Counted from the first letter of the stretch, positions 8,821-18,563 are shown. The stretch is DNA of 64,000 nucleotides from Lentilactobacillus buchneri (GCF_018314255.1 NZ_CP073066.1:1736001-1800000); one strand, 5' to 3'. Program-made: numbers and translations. The notes: a model not told the origin generated them from the sequence alone.

Positions 8821-11800
8821 TTATTTTGCGAATCGTCGATAAATGCGTCGACCAATCGCCCCAATCAGAAATGCCAGCCACCAAATGATGCCGACTGCGG
8901 TGACCAGTTTGCCAAGCGCGAGTCCCGGCGTTTGATATTTCAGTGAAACAAAGTGGCGGCCAACCGGAATTCTGGCACCCACAAAGCCGTGATTGACCTT
9001 GAAGATGTCCCCGGCCTGGCCATCGATCTTTAGATGCCAACCGGTGGAGTAGGGAATTGACGTGGTCAATATGCGGGTGCGCTCCGTTGCATCCGTATAG
9101 CCACTCACAGAATTATTGGTGACTTTTTGACTGGTCAAACCAGCTTTTTGAAGTTGTTGAATGCGGGTGTTGTACTGCCGGTTAAATGGTACGGCCATCA
9201 ACTTGACACTCCTGAACTTCAGTTGCTTAACGCCATTAAAGTGAATCGTCATCGACTTTTGCAGATTGTCGGCGTAACCCAGATTCAAAACAATGTGTTG
9301 TCTATCCTCGTAATCGGAGAGGTTGTTTTCCGGTAATTGACGGACGTAAGTGAAGTTGTTGGGGGTTTGAACCGACAATGTGTAAGCACCGAGATCCGGA
9401 TGCTGCAGAGCAGTTCTGATACGATCAATTTTTTGCAGTTTGGAAACCGGGGTGCCATCAATAATCGAATCGGCAGTCAGGCTGTTCAGTCGGTCTGCAG
9501 TGGAATGAGTGGTGTGGGAGATGCCATCGATCACCAGATACAACTCTGAATGACGATATTTTTCTGGCTGGTTAATGTTTAATTGATATGAAAGATGGCG
9601 TCCCTGCGCATCATTATCCATCAGATGAAGGCCGTTGGCATTTGCAGCCTGATTTTCGGCAACGATCCGGTAATTCTTAGCCAGCACACTTTGTAGCGGC
9701 TTGGCATTGGGATTGATGCCAGTGGCTTTCTCCCAGATCCGGACCTTGTTGGCCGGTAAAGTGGTCTTGTATTTCTTCGCGGTATCACGGTAGCGGGCGT
9801 TTGGTGAAATCCGCAGCCGATCCAAGACAGCCTTGACTGGGTTATTGGCGATGTGTTCGTCAAATAATCGTGTCGTATACGGCACATTTTGAATGTTGTT
9901 CTGCGGTTCGGTCATCGAAACGCCATCAACCGGCTTTTCAACCACAGCCCCCGATAACATAGCCTGTTCACGTTGAAGCGGTGACATGTTGCGGTAGTTG
10001 GCAGCTGAAATGACATATTTTTGTGTATAGACTAACGGCAAAGCCAAATTGGATTTTAGCAAAATCGTCCCGGAATGGTTGCTTAACCCGCTCACCGGTT
10101 GTTCCGGGAAGTCGACAATTTTGCCGTTTTTCCCGCGAACATAATGGAACCCATAGGGAATGGCTTGGGGCTTTTTGACAATATCCGTTTTGGCAAACAT
10201 GTATTTAACACCCAGCAGGTTCAGCAGGGTGGTTCTACCATCTGCTTCACCAAGCACGGAGTTGACCACCGCCTGTGAATTATCCAGTGATCTGCTGAAT
10301 TGAAACAGGCTGCCGTTTTGGATGGAGTAATAAGCCCCCAAGTCATGGGTTCCCAAGACCATCGGGATATTGTTGCCGGCGGTTCGGTGGGGATAGTAGT
10401 TGTGAATGGTGGTTGTTCGATAGAAGCCACCGTTTTTTGCCAACCCATTTTGAGCACCATCATAATACTTGTGAAGCCACTGTTCAGCCGACCCGGATGC
10501 CAGGTTGGAATTGATATTCTTACTATTATTGGGGCTGAACCAGCCTTGCCCGGCACTAATGACGTTAATGAAGACGAGTCCGACCAAAATGGTGCCAACG
10601 TGCCTGGGAGATATTTTAAGCGACGTTTGACAGGCAAACAATAGTAGAAAGCTCAGCAATAATCCGTAAGATACCAAATCGTTTTGCGGTAATTTGAGGG
10701 TAAAGCCTTTGGTGATCCACACGAGTACAATCAAGCCGGCACTGGCGCCAATCAACCAGCGCAAATCGTTTTGAGTCAGGTTCTTGAGTTGATCAACCAG
10801 AATCATCGTTGCCAAGCTCATTGGTAACACGATCAGGAACAACCAGCGATTGGACGGTGTTGACATGGCGTTGGCCACTGCACTAAACTGCGGCAGCATC
10901 AACGCAATGATCGTTAACGTGATAATGGTTGCCAGTGATCGGTAGCGTTTGAAATGTCTGAGGACGTACACTGCTCCGAGAAATGTCAATCCGCAGAAAT
11001 TTAGCACCAGCCAGTAATCCTTGGTGGTGGTACTGGTGATCAGTTGATTGGGCATCGCCAGATAGTATTTAAGTGGATAAAGAATCAGTCCGTTGGCAAA
11101 CTTGGCATGATAAGCAATTCGAGTTGATTGAAAAACGGCCAATAAAGTTGGAATCAAGATGACCCCAGCAGTCAGCAGGCCAGTCACGACACCCTGCACC
11201 AAACCGTAGATAATTCTGCCGTTCTTGAGCTGCTCAGGGTGGTTGTGACGGATGTTGAAGTATCTGGTCAATAGATAGACAAACGTCCCGATTGCCAGCA
11301 TATAAGCGAAGTAAAAGTTACTGATGAGGGCCAAGGCAACGGCAACCGCCAACGGCAGCCAGTTCTGCTTGTGGAGAACCTTTTCAATCCCCATTGCCAA
11401 CAGCGGAAACAGAATCATGGGAATTAAGAAAAATGGGTGATGCATCGAGACATAGAAGTTGTAGCCGGAAAATGTATAAATCAACGTCCCGATTAATTTA
11501 CTGTGGGTGCTGAAATCGCGCTCGTTGGCCCAAGCCAGAAATGACAGGCCGACACAGTAAAGACGAAGCAAGATTAAGACTTGAAAGCCGAGCTCCAGCT
11601 TGGCAGCCGGGAAAAGGGCAATCAGGTAGCTGAATGGATCACCAATTATGTAAAAGGCAAAGGTGGTGAGTTGATCGGCCCCAGCTCCAAGGTTCCACGA
11701 CCAGCCGCTCATTGCCTGATGGGCGGTTCCTTGAAGCATTCGCTGAAATTGCGCCATAATTGGAAAATGTTGGGCAATGCCATCGACGTTCCAGATCAAA

Positions 11801-11922
11801 GTTTTGCCGGCCAGCCAGGGAATCGTGTAGGTGGCGAGGCAGACAAGTAGAAAAGCGATGGAATAGATCAAATAAGTTCGAAACTGAAAAGACTTTCTGC
11901 GAGTATCAATTCTCGGTTCCAT
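8821..11922 (-). CDS. YfhO-family polytopic membrane protein (GT-C-like glycosyltransferase)
   Basis: This 1033-residue protein has a short charged N-terminus, about a dozen membrane helices in the first 450 residues, a large soluble extracytoplasmic region, and a last membrane helix before RRIYRRFAK. WNVDGIAQHFPIMAQF and SWNLGAGADQLTTFAFYIIGDP near the N-terminus are typical of YfhO proteins, where acidic loop residues act as in GT-C transferases. In Bacillus and Listeria, members glycosylate lipoteichoic acid on the outer face. That role here is family-based inference. It lies between argR and arcA on the opposite strand and has no evident arginine link. Confidence 0.83.
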   Translation of the reverse strand: MEPRIDTRRKSFQFRTYLIYSIAFLLVCLATYTIPWLAGKTLIWNVDGIAQHFPIMAQFQRMLQGTAHQAMSGWSWNLGAGADQLTTFAFYIIGDPFSYLIALFPAAKLELGFQVLILLRLYCVGLSFLAWANERDFSTHSKLIGTLIYTFSGYNFYVSMHHPFFLIPMILFPLLAMGIEKVLHKQNWLPLAVAVALALISNFYFAYMLAIGTFVYLLTRYFNIRHNHPEQLKNGRIIYGLVQGVVTGLLTAGVILIPTLLAVFQSTRIAYHAKFANGLILYPLKYYLAMPNQLITSTTTKDYWLVLNFCGLTFLGAVYVLRHFKRYRSLATIITLTIIALMLPQFSAVANAMSTPSNRWLFLIVLPMSLATMILVDQLKNLTQNDLRWLIGASAGLIVLVWITKGFTLKLPQNDLVSYGLLLSFLLLFACQTSLKISPRHVGTILVGLVFINVISAGQGWFSPNNSKNINSNLASGSAEQWLHKYYDGAQNGLAKNGGFYRTTTIHNYYPHRTAGNNIPMVLGTHDLGAYYSIQNGSLFQFSRSLDNSQAVVNSVLGEADGRTTLLNLLGVKYMFAKTDIVKKPQAIPYGFHYVRGKNGKIVDFPEQPVSGLSNHSGTILLKSNLALPLVYTQKYVISAANYRNMSPLQREQAMLSGAVVEKPVDGVSMTEPQNNIQNVPYTTRLFDEHIANNPVKAVLDRLRISPNARYRDTAKKYKTTLPANKVRIWEKATGINPNAKPLQSVLAKNYRIVAENQAANANGLHLMDNDAQGRHLSYQLNINQPEKYRHSELYLVIDGISHTTHSTADRLNSLTADSIIDGTPVSKLQKIDRIRTALQHPDLGAYTLSVQTPNNFTYVRQLPENNLSDYEDRQHIVLNLGYADNLQKSMTIHFNGVKQLKFRSVKLMAVPFNRQYNTRIQQLQKAGLTSQKVTNNSVSGYTDATERTRILTTSIPYSTGWHLKIDGQAGDIFKVNHGFVGARIPVGRHFVSLKYQTPGLALGKLVTAVGIIWWLAFLIGAIGRRIYRRFAK

Positions 11923-12067
11923 GAAATTACCTCCAATACATATCCCATTTTGCCTGCATTGAGGCCGATAGACAAGGCTATTGACAGATTTTTAATGTTT
12001 GTAACATTGACGCCCTCAAGTTGAAACAATGTGCATGAACATTCATCGATGAATTTTAGTAAGCTGA

Positions 12068-12081
12068 GTAAAACGCTTACA
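12068..12081. promoter_or_regulatory. cre site (CcpA) upstream of arcA
   Basis: GTAAAACGCTTACA fits the cre consensus TGWAANCGNTNWCA at 12 of 14 positions. It lies in the 542-bp gap between the YfhO-like gene and arcA, about 400 bp before arcA, so either gene could be the target. Catabolite control of the ADI pathway is known in lactic acid bacteria. Confidence 0.65.
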
Positions 12082-12138
12082 TAGCCACTGATTTGTTCAA
12101 ATCCGGTCCCAGCAAAAGTGAATTTTCTTTTACCAAAC

Positions 12139-12155
12139 TGTGAATATTTTATGAA
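12139..12155. promoter_or_regulatory. Candidate ARG box upstream of arcA
   Basis: TGTGAATATTTTATGAA is an imperfect palindrome like ARG boxes (TGAAT-WWWW-ATTCA type). A perfect ATTCATCGATGAAT palindrome also occurs at 12041-12054, with half-sites in the opposite order. Both are weak evidence for ArgR binding. Confidence 0.35.
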
Positions 12156-12367
12156 GTCGAAACATATTTATACCAAACAGATGAGAACAAAGTATGAATG
12201 TTGTGAAGAAAGTGTTATAGTTAGAGCATTCTTAAATCTAATCAAATTCTTATGTTCTAATTTAAACATTTTGTTTTGCATAATTAACCGCTAAAAGCCT
12301 TTTGTGAAAGGAATAATTAGCAGGATAATTTATAAAATGAAACCGCAATCATTTTCGGCCTTAATTG

Positions 12368-12383
12368 TGTGAGTTTTTTCACG
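12368..12383 (+). promoter_or_regulatory. CRP/FNR-type operator (ArcR-like) of the arcA promoter
   Basis: TGTGA-GTTTTT-TCACG matches the CRP/FNR family site and closely resembles the ArcR site known upstream of the Bacillus licheniformis arc operon. A -10-like TATGAT lies at 12427-12432 with no recognisable -35, which suggests activator dependence. The dyad centre is then about 63 bp before the expected transcription start, near the class I activation position. The likely protein is encoded at 16313-17014. Confidence 0.7.
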
Positions 12384-12464
12384 TTCACAATGTCCAAAAA
12401 TGTACGGTAACCTTTTTCAAAGGGGTTATGATGTACTTGTATTAATGGAAGAGGAGGTAACAAA

Positions 12465-13697
12465 ATGACAAGTCCAATTCATGTAACATCGGAAATCGGT
12501 AAGTTGAAAACAGTTTTACTGAAACGTCCGGGTAGAGAAATTGAAAACTTTACACCTGACATGATGCCCCGGTTATTATTCGATGACATTCCATATTTAC
12601 CAATTGCCCAAAAGGAACATGACTACTTTGCCGATACTTTACGCGACAACGGTGTCGAAGTATTGTACCTCGAAAAATTAGCTGCTGAAGCTTTAGACGC
12701 AGCTGGTGACAAAGTTCGTAATGATTTCTTAGAGCAAATGCTGACTGAATCCGGATATGCAACAGGAACCATCCATGATGCATTGAAAGAATATCTCAGC
12801 AGCATGAACAACCAAGACATGGTCAACAAGATCATGGAGGGTATCCGTAAGAATGAAGTAGATTTCGTGCCAACAGACTTAGTAAGTGCTGCTGAAACCG
12901 AGAACTACGAATTCTACATGGATCCAATGCCTAACTTATACTTCACCCGTGACCCTTCGGCATGTATCGGTAAAGGTTTGAGTATCAACCACATGACATT
13001 CCCTGCAAGACAACGTGAGTCACTCTTTAACGAGATTGTCATCAAGTATCATCCACGTTTTGCTGACAAAGGGGTTCATGTATGGCGTGACCGTAACCAC
13101 GATACCCGTATCGAAGGTGGAGACGAATTAGTCTTGAACGATCACGTAATGGCAATCGGTGTTTCTCAACGAACTTCCGCTGACGCCATTCAAGATATTG
13201 CTAAGAGCTTATTTAAAGAAGGTCACTTTGACACAGTTATTGCGATTAAGATTCCGCATAACCATGCAATGATGCATTTGGATACTGTGTTTACAATGAT
13301 TAACTACGATCAATTTACGGTTCATCCAGGAATCCTTGGTGAGGGCGGCCATATCGACACTTGGACAATTACTCCAGGTAAGAACGGCGACTTGAACTTG
13401 GACCACAGAACTGACCTCAAGCAAGTCTTGAAGGATGCGCTTAAGCTGGATGATTTGGACTTGATCCCAACCGGTAATGGCGACCCAATTATCGCCGGCC
13501 GTGAACAATGGAACGATGGTTCAAACACTTTGGCAATTGCTCCAGGCGTTGTGGTAACTTATAACCGGAACTACGTTTCAAATGACTTACTCAGAAAGCA
13601 TGGCTTAAAAGTGCTGGAGGTTATCTCAAGTGAGTTGTCAAGAGGACGTGGGGGTCCACGTTGCATGAGCTGCCCAATTGTTAGAGAGGACATCTGA
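12465..13697 (+). CDS. arcA: Arginine deiminase
   Basis: This 410-residue cytoplasmic enzyme converts arginine to citrulline and ammonia, the first ADI step. Visible motifs are [12 protein letters not shown] (substrate loop), HLDTVFTMI (catalytic His region) and [12 protein letters not shown] near the end, with Cys400 as expected nucleophile. A GAGGAGG ribosome site precedes the ATG. The gene is well expressed by the look of its codons. Its stop codon is directly followed by the first of two structured repeats that separate it from arcB by 399 bp. Control probably combines ArcR, CcpA and ArgR at the long upstream region. Confidence 0.98.
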   Translation: MTSPIHVTSEIGKLKTVLLKRPGREIENFTPDMMPRLLFDDIPYLPIAQKEHDYFADTLRDNGVEVLYLEKLAAEALDAAGDKVRNDFLEQMLTESGYATGTIHDALKEYLSSMNNQDMVNKIMEGIRKNEVDFVPTDLVSAAETENYEFYMDPMPNLYFTRDPSACIGKGLSINHMTFPARQRESLFNEIVIKYHPRFADKGVHVWRDRNHDTRIEGGDELVLNDHVMAIGVSQRTSADAIQDIAKSLFKEGHFDTVIAIKIPHNHAMMHLDTVFTMINYDQFTVHPGILGEGGHIDTWTITPGKNGDLNLDHRTDLKQVLKDALKLDDLDLIPTGNGDPIIAGREQWNDGSNTLAIAPGVVVTYNRNYVSNDLLRKHGLKVLEVISSELSRGRGGPRCMSCPIVREDI

Positions 13698-13856
13698 GAG
13701 CGCGACTAGGCCCGGGTTGACCCCGGAGTGTAAGCCGGGAATTTTAATGATGAACGCCTTTAGTTCATCATTGGAATTTTTGGCTTACACAGTTAGGGGT
13801 CAGGGCCGTCGCCAAGTAGGCTAGGCAGGCTTTCAGCCGGCCGTCGGAGCGTGTTT
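13698..13856 (+). repeat. Structured intergenic element, copy A (behind arcA)
   Basis: It starts at the base after the arcA stop. GCGAC pairs with GTCGC (13808-13812), GGCCC (13709-13713) with GGGCC (13803-13807), and TGACCCC (13718-13724) with GGGGTCA (13796-13802). TA and GGGT bulge on the 5' strand only. A long hairpin sits on top: GTGTAAGCC (13728-13736) with GGCTTACAC (13782-13790), then an inner stem ending GATGAAC/GTTCATC. It ends GTCGGAGCGTGTTTAC. There is no U-run. Same architecture as copies at 13862, 20158, 25236, 61551, 63421 and 63541. Confidence 0.85.
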
Positions 13857-13861
13857 ACATC

Positions 13862-13980
13862 AGAGCGCGACGAGCAACGGGTGAGGCGGTTTCTAAGGGT
13901 ACTTTGCTTGAAGTCCCTGGGTTTGGGACTTTAAGCAAAGTGCACTTAGAAGTTAGCCTCAGTTGCGTCGAAGCGTGATT
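13862..13980 (+). repeat. Structured intergenic element, copy C (tandem, before arcB)
   Basis: AGAGCGCGAC is followed by the outer stem: CGAC/GTCG, a 2-base bulge, GCAAC/GTTGC, a GGG bulge, and TGAGGC/GCCTCA (13956-13961). The top hairpin contains CTAAGGGTACTTTGCTTGAAGTCCC and its partner, written in parts: CTAAG/CTTAG, CTTTGCTT/AAGCAAAG, AAGTCCC/GGGACTT. It closes with GTCGAAGCGTGATTAC. The sequence of every stem differs from copy A while the layout is kept. Beyond it, 13981-14090 shows only the arcB ribosome site AAGGAG. Confidence 0.83.
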
Positions 13981-14096
13981 ACGAGGCTTCCTCATCCAGG
14001 CAGCTGACAAAAAACCACCAACTCAACTCTACTCTACAAACAATTAAAGCAAGTGTACCGTACCCAAAAACAATCATCATCAAGGAGAATTCGATT

Positions 14097-15128
14097 ATGA
14101 CAAAAGATTTCAAGCAAAACGTATTTCAAGGACGCAGCGTATTAGCCGAAAAAGACTTCACAGCAGCCGAACTCGAATATTTGATCGATTTTGGTCTCCA
14201 TTTGAAGGCACTTAAAAAGGCTGGCGTTCCGCACCACTATTTGGAAGGTAAAAACATTGCCTTACTCTTCGAAAAGTCATCAACTCGTACTCGTTCAGCA
14301 TTTACCACTGCTGCGATTGACCTTGGTGCCCACCCAGAATACTTGGGATCAGGCGACATTCAATTAGGTAAGAAGGAATCAACTTCAGACACTGCCAAAG
14401 TTCTTGGCAGCATGTTCGATGGCATTGAATTCCGTGGTTTCAAACAAAGCGATGCTGAAATTCTTGCCAGAGACAGTGGCGTTCCAGTATGGAATGGTTT
14501 GACCGATGAATGGCACCCAACTCAAATGTTGGCTGACTTCATGACTGTGAAGGAAAACTTTGGCAAACTTCAAGGTTTAACTTTGACATTTATGGGTGAC
14601 GGCCGTAACAACGTTGCCAACTCATTGTTGGTAACCGGTGCCATCTTGGGGGTTAACATCCACATCGTTTCACCTAAAGAGTTATTCCCAACTGACGAAA
14701 TTCAAAGCATCGCTAAGGGCTTTGCTGAAAAATCTGGTGCCAAACTGTTGATTATCGACGACCTTGATGAAGGTATGAAGGGCTCAAACATTGTTTATAC
14801 CGACGTTTGGGTATCAATGGGCGAAAGCAACTGGGAAGAACGCGTTAAGTTGTTAACACCATATCAAGTTAACATGGAAGCCCTGAAGAAGACCGGCACA
14901 CCTGACGATCAATTAATCTTCATGCACTGCCTGCCAGCATTCCACAATACTGAAACCGAATACGGCAAGGATATTGAAAAGAAATATGGCATTACTGAAA
15001 TGGAAGTTACTGATGAAGTGTTCACCAGCAAGTATGCTCGTCAATTTGAAGAAGCAGAAAACAGAATGCACTCAATCAAGGCTATGATGGCCGCAACACT
15101 TGGGAATTTGTTTATTCCACGTGTATAG
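14097..15128 (+). CDS. arcB: Ornithine carbamoyltransferase (catabolic)
   Basis: This 343-residue cytoplasmic enzyme carries out phosphorolysis of citrulline to ornithine and carbamoyl phosphate. SSTRTRSAF (about residues 58-66) binds carbamoyl phosphate and HCLPAFHN (about 281-288) binds the amino acid. The location between arcA and arcC points to the catabolic form. AAGGAG precedes the ATG. A strong terminator directly follows, so arcC may be transcribed by read-through at a lower level. Confidence 0.97.
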   Translation: MTKDFKQNVFQGRSVLAEKDFTAAELEYLIDFGLHLKALKKAGVPHHYLEGKNIALLFEKSSTRTRSAFTTAAIDLGAHPEYLGSGDIQLGKKESTSDTAKVLGSMFDGIEFRGFKQSDAEILARDSGVPVWNGLTDEWHPTQMLADFMTVKENFGKLQGLTLTFMGDGRNNVANSLLVTGAILGVNIHIVSPKELFPTDEIQSIAKGFAEKSGAKLLIIDDLDEGMKGSNIVYTDVWVSMGESNWEERVKLLTPYQVNMEALKKTGTPDDQLIFMHCLPAFHNTETEYGKDIEKKYGITEMEVTDEVFTSKYARQFEEAENRMHSIKAMMAATLGNLFIPRV

Positions 15129-15181
15129 GACAAAGTAAAATTTCAGCCTAGTACCCACCTTGAAAAATAGCTCAACAATAC

Positions 15182-15222
15182 AAGGGACTGGCAACAAAAC
15201 ATTTGTTTTGTCCCAGTCCCTT
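15182..15222 (+). terminator. Terminator between arcB and arcC
   Basis: AAGGGACTGG (15182-15191) pairs with CCCAGTCCCTT (15212-15222), with an inner AAAACA/TGTTTT stem. The T-run after it is interrupted (ATTATTTT), so partial read-through into arcC is plausible. Confidence 0.85.
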
Positions 15223-15251
15223 ATTATTTTCTAAGACGGAGGAGAATTATT

Positions 15252-16193
15252 ATGGGACGTAAAATTGTGGTTGCCCTCGGAGGCAACGCCATCCTATCAA
15301 AAGATGCTTCAGCTGCCGCGCAACAACAAGCGTTGCGCGATACCGCTGAGCACCTGGTTAAATTCATTGAAAATGGTGACCAACTGATCATTTCTCACGG
15401 AAATGGTCCTCAAGTTGGTAACCTGTTATTACAACAAGCTGGTGGCAGCACCAGTGATAACCCGGAAATGCCGCTCGATTCTTGTGTTGCCATGACCCAA
15501 GGCAGCATTGGCTATTGGATGCAAAACGCCATGGACCAAGTGATTAAAGAAAAAGGCTTGGACAAGACTGTTGCGACAGTTGTTACCCAAGTTGAGGTCA
15601 GTGCTGACGATCCGGCATTTGCCAACCCAACCAAGCCAATTGGGCCATTCATGAGCGAAGAAGATGCTGATCTCGCTAAGAAACAGAACCCGGACTTCAG
15701 CTTCGTGGAAGACGCCGGCCGTGGCTATCGGCGGGTTGTTCCTTCACCAAAGCCAATTGGGGTTGTTGAGACGAAAGCGGTCAACGCCTTGGTTGATGCC
15801 GGCATCGTGCCGATTTCAGTTGGTGGCGGCGGTGTTCCTGTTGTCAGTGATGGTAGTCGACTGGCTGGTAAGGAAGCAGTTATCGATAAGGATTTCGCCA
15901 GTGAAAAACTTGCCGAGTTGGTTGGTGCTGACGCATTGATTATCTTGACCGCGGTTCCAAATATCTTTGTCAACTTCAACAAGCCTGATCAAAAGAAATT
16001 GGAGCATGTATCAGTCGCTGATTTGCATCAATACATCGGTGAAAAGCAATTTGCTCCGGGAAGTATGCTGCCTAAGGTTCAAGCAGCGATTGACTTTGTT
16101 GAAGCAACTGGCAACGAGGCGGTTGTAACCGCTTTGGATAACATCGAAGGATTTATTAATGATGGGTCGGGGACAATTATTTCGGCAAAATAA
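15252..16193 (+). CDS. arcC: Carbamate kinase
   Basis: This 313-residue amino acid kinase family enzyme transfers phosphate from carbamoyl phosphate to ADP, the ATP-yielding last step of the ADI pathway. It begins [15 protein letters not shown] (nucleotide loop) and has [15 protein letters not shown] (about residues 49-63) and GGGGVPV (about 194-200). GACGGAGGAG precedes the ATG. No clear promoter lies between the arcB terminator and this gene. Confidence 0.97.
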   Translation: MGRKIVVALGGNAILSKDASAAAQQQALRDTAEHLVKFIENGDQLIISHGNGPQVGNLLLQQAGGSTSDNPEMPLDSCVAMTQGSIGYWMQNAMDQVIKEKGLDKTVATVVTQVEVSADDPAFANPTKPIGPFMSEEDADLAKKQNPDFSFVEDAGRGYRRVVPSPKPIGVVETKAVNALVDAGIVPISVGGGGVPVVSDGSRLAGKEAVIDKDFASEKLAELVGADALIILTAVPNIFVNFNKPDQKKLEHVSVADLHQYIGEKQFAPGSMLPKVQAAIDFVEATGNEAVVTALDNIEGFINDGSGTIISAK

Positions 16194-16242
16194 CACATAA
16201 TTCCGATTTTGTCCTTAAAATCATCTTAGACTTTGTTTAATG

Positions 16243-16248
16243 TACAAT
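16243..16248 (+). promoter_or_regulatory. Possible -10 element upstream of arcR
   Basis: TACAAT 64 bp before the arcR start is the only promoter-like signal in the 119-bp gap. No good -35 is present and no second TGTGA-N6-TCACA site was found here. Confidence 0.25.
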
Positions 16249-16312
16249 CTGGTTATTTGAGGTACACTTCTAATGAGAACACAATTATGTAACCGTTTTT
16301 GGGAGTGTATTT

Positions 16313-17014
16313 ATGATTTTAAAGAATAAGAGTGATTATGAGTATTATGCTAAAAAACTGCGCCGCCATCCTGAATTTAGTCCGCTGAGTGATAAGTATA
16401 TCAATCAGTTGATTGATGAGATGACTGTTAAAACCTATCATCGCGGTCAAATCTTGTTTGACCAGGGAGATACCCGTGATCGGTTCTATTATTTGATCGA
16501 TGGGGTTTGTAAATCTTTTCACTGGGACAAAGACGGCGGCGAACAGCTGTATCTGTATATTCGACCCGAAAAGGCATTCCCATATATTGGTTTGTTTGAA
16601 GACGATCGCTATGCATACACGGTCCAGACAATGTCCGAGGTCAAATTAGCCGAGTTCCCGATGCCGATTTATGAGGAAATTTTGCGTGAGAACCCTGAGT
16701 TGATGGTCAATGCTGTCAAAGAAATGAGTCAAATTATCAACACCTCTGAGACTCAGCTTCAACGCATGGTGACCACCAGTGCAAAATGCCGGGTTTGGAA
16801 CGCAATTCTCTTCATTGGTCAACAAATTGGTGATTATCAAGAAGATGAGACAATCCTTGTTCCGTATCCAATTACATTGGTTGAACTGTCCAAGGTGAGT
16901 GGAACAACGAGGGAAACGACCAGCCAGATGGTTCAGCAGTTGGTTGCCGAGAACAAGGTTCAATATAATCGCAAATATTTCAAAATTTTAGAGATTGACG
17001 ATGATTCATATTAA
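16313..17014 (+). CDS. arcR: CRP/FNR-family regulator of the arc locus
   Basis: This 233-residue protein has an N-terminal cyclic-nucleotide-binding-like beta-roll (GQILFDQGDTRDRFYYLIDG, about residues 44-63) and a C-terminal helix-turn-helix (LVELSKVSGTTRETTSQMVQQL, about 189-210). The N-terminal region has no cysteine cluster for an iron-sulfur centre, so oxygen sensing as in FNR is unlikely. Its place between arcC and arcD and the CRP-type operator before arcA identify it as the likely ADI activator. The effector is unknown. The gene is followed 28 bp later by arcD. Confidence 0.9.
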   Translation: MILKNKSDYEYYAKKLRRHPEFSPLSDKYINQLIDEMTVKTYHRGQILFDQGDTRDRFYYLIDGVCKSFHWDKDGGEQLYLYIRPEKAFPYIGLFEDDRYAYTVQTMSEVKLAEFPMPIYEEILRENPELMVNAVKEMSQIINTSETQLQRMVTTSAKCRVWNAILFIGQQIGDYQEDETILVPYPITLVELSKVSGTTRETTSQMVQQLVAENKVQYNRKYFKILEIDDDSY

Positions 17015-17042
17015 TTGAATATTATTCAAGGGAGTGAGCTAA

Positions 17043-18470
17043 ATGAAAGAGCATGATGGTAAATTAGGGCTGCTCGAACTGATCGGATTGGTTGTTGGAT
17101 CAATCATCGGTGGTGGTGTGTTCAACCTGATGCACGACATGGCCGTAGGAGCCGGAGCCGGTGCGATCATCATTGGTTGGGTTATTACCGCCATTGGAAT
17201 GGTGATGTTAGCCTTGACGTTCCAGAATTTGACCATGAAGCGTCCAGATCTGGATGCCGGTGTCTATAGCTACGCTGAAGCTGGCTTTGGTAAGTACATG
17301 GGATTTAATTCTGCATGGGGCTACTGGTTGTCCGCTTGGCTTGGAAACGTTGGTTATGCGACACTGTTAATGAGTGCCGTTGCCTACTTCCTACCGGTAT
17401 TTGGGGATGGCCAAAACATCTGGTCAATCATTGCAGCATCGTTTATTTTATGGGCCTGCCATTTTATGATTTTACGCGGGGTTGAATCTGCATCGTTTGT
17501 TAACACAATTATTACCATTGCCAAATTGATTCCAATCTTCCTATTCATCATTATCGTATTGTTTGCGTTTAAGATGAATATGTTTACCAGTGATTTCTGG
17601 TTTACACCAAGTGGGAAATTTGAATTTGGTAGTGTTATGGCACAAGCCAAGAGTACGATGTTAGTAACTGTTTGGGTCTTCATCGGAATCGAAGGGGCGG
17701 TCGTCTTCTCTGGCCGTGCCCGGAAACGTTCTGACGTTGGTAAGGCAACAGTTCTTGGAATTATCACCGTTATTTTGATTTATATGTTAATCACATTGCT
17801 ATCATTTGGTGTTATGAGTCGTGCAGGGTTGGCACACTTAACTCAACCTGCGATGGCCGAACTGCTTCAAAGCCTGGTTGGTAAATGGGGCGCCATGGTT
17901 GTTAACGGCGGGTTAATCATTTCCGTTGTGGGTGCCTGGCTGTCATGGACCATGTTCGCCGGTCAATTGCCATACGAAGCTGCCAAAGAAGGATCCTTCC
18001 CGAAGATGTTTGCCAAGGAAAATAAGAATGGGGCACCAATTACCTCATTGACCGTTACCAACATCTGTGTGGAAATCTTCATGTTCTCGTACCTGATTAC
18101 GGCTTCTGCTTATAACTTCTTCTATTCAATTGCCAGTGCCGCAATTTTGATTCCTTACGCATTTTCAGCATTCTATCAATTGAAGTATTCATTCCTGGAA
18201 GATCATGGCAAAGGACGAACCGGCAACATCATTGTTGGAATTATTTCCAGTCTGTATGCCTGCTGGCTGTTGTTTGCCGCTGGAGCCAACTTCCTTCTCT
18301 TGATGTCACTGCTCTTTGCTGCCGGAATTCCAGTGTTCTGGATCTTACAGAAGAAGGATAACCACGCCGAGAAGGTCTTTGGACCGATTGAAATGTTGCT
18401 GGCAATCTTCATTGTGCTGGCCGCAATCTATGCGATTTATGGATTGATTGTTGGACAAATTACTTTCTAA
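17043..18470 (+). CDS. arcD: Arginine/ornithine antiporter
   Basis: This 475-residue APC-superfamily transporter has about 12 membrane helices. LIGLVVGSIIGGGVFNLMHDMAVGAGAGAIIIGW near the N-terminus (given here only as its well-known start, LIGLVVGSIIGGGVF) matches the basic amino acid antiporter group. It should exchange external arginine for ornithine without energy cost, completing the pathway. GGGAG lies before the ATG. It is the last gene of the locus and ends at a terminator. Confidence 0.95.
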   Translation: MKEHDGKLGLLELIGLVVGSIIGGGVFNLMHDMAVGAGAGAIIIGWVITAIGMVMLALTFQNLTMKRPDLDAGVYSYAEAGFGKYMGFNSAWGYWLSAWLGNVGYATLLMSAVAYFLPVFGDGQNIWSIIAASFILWACHFMILRGVESASFVNTIITIAKLIPIFLFIIIVLFAFKMNMFTSDFWFTPSGKFEFGSVMAQAKSTMLVTVWVFIGIEGAVVFSGRARKRSDVGKATVLGIITVILIYMLITLLSFGVMSRAGLAHLTQPAMAELLQSLVGKWGAMVVNGGLIISVVGAWLSWTMFAGQLPYEAAKEGSFPKMFAKENKNGAPITSLTVTNICVEIFMFSYLITASAYNFFYSIASAAILIPYAFSAFYQLKYSFLEDHGKGRTGNIIVGIISSLYACWLLFAAGANFLLLMSLLFAAGIPVFWILQKKDNHAEKVFGPIEMLLAIFIVLAAIYAIYGLIVGQITF

Positions 18471-18515
18471 TTGTAATTCGTGACGGAGAATGAATTTGAA
18501 CAGCCGTATATTTGT

Positions 18516-18553
18516 AACTAAGGGAGCAGCTCAAATGAGCCGCTCCCTTAGTT
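18516..18553. terminator. Bidirectional terminator between arcD and the TSUP gene
   Basis: AACTAAGGGAGC pairs with GCTCCCTTAGTT, with an inner GCTCA/TGAGC stem. It lies between convergent genes. Confidence 0.88.
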
Positions 18554-18563
18554 ATTGATTCTT

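Noticed and set aside
8821-11922. YfhO-like gene as part of the arginine operon
   Set aside because: It is on the opposite strand with its own terminator side and has no functional link to arginine use.
13698-13980. Ordinary rho-independent terminators between arcA and arcB
   Set aside because: No U-run follows either element and their branched layout with 5'-strand bulges is not that of a simple terminator.
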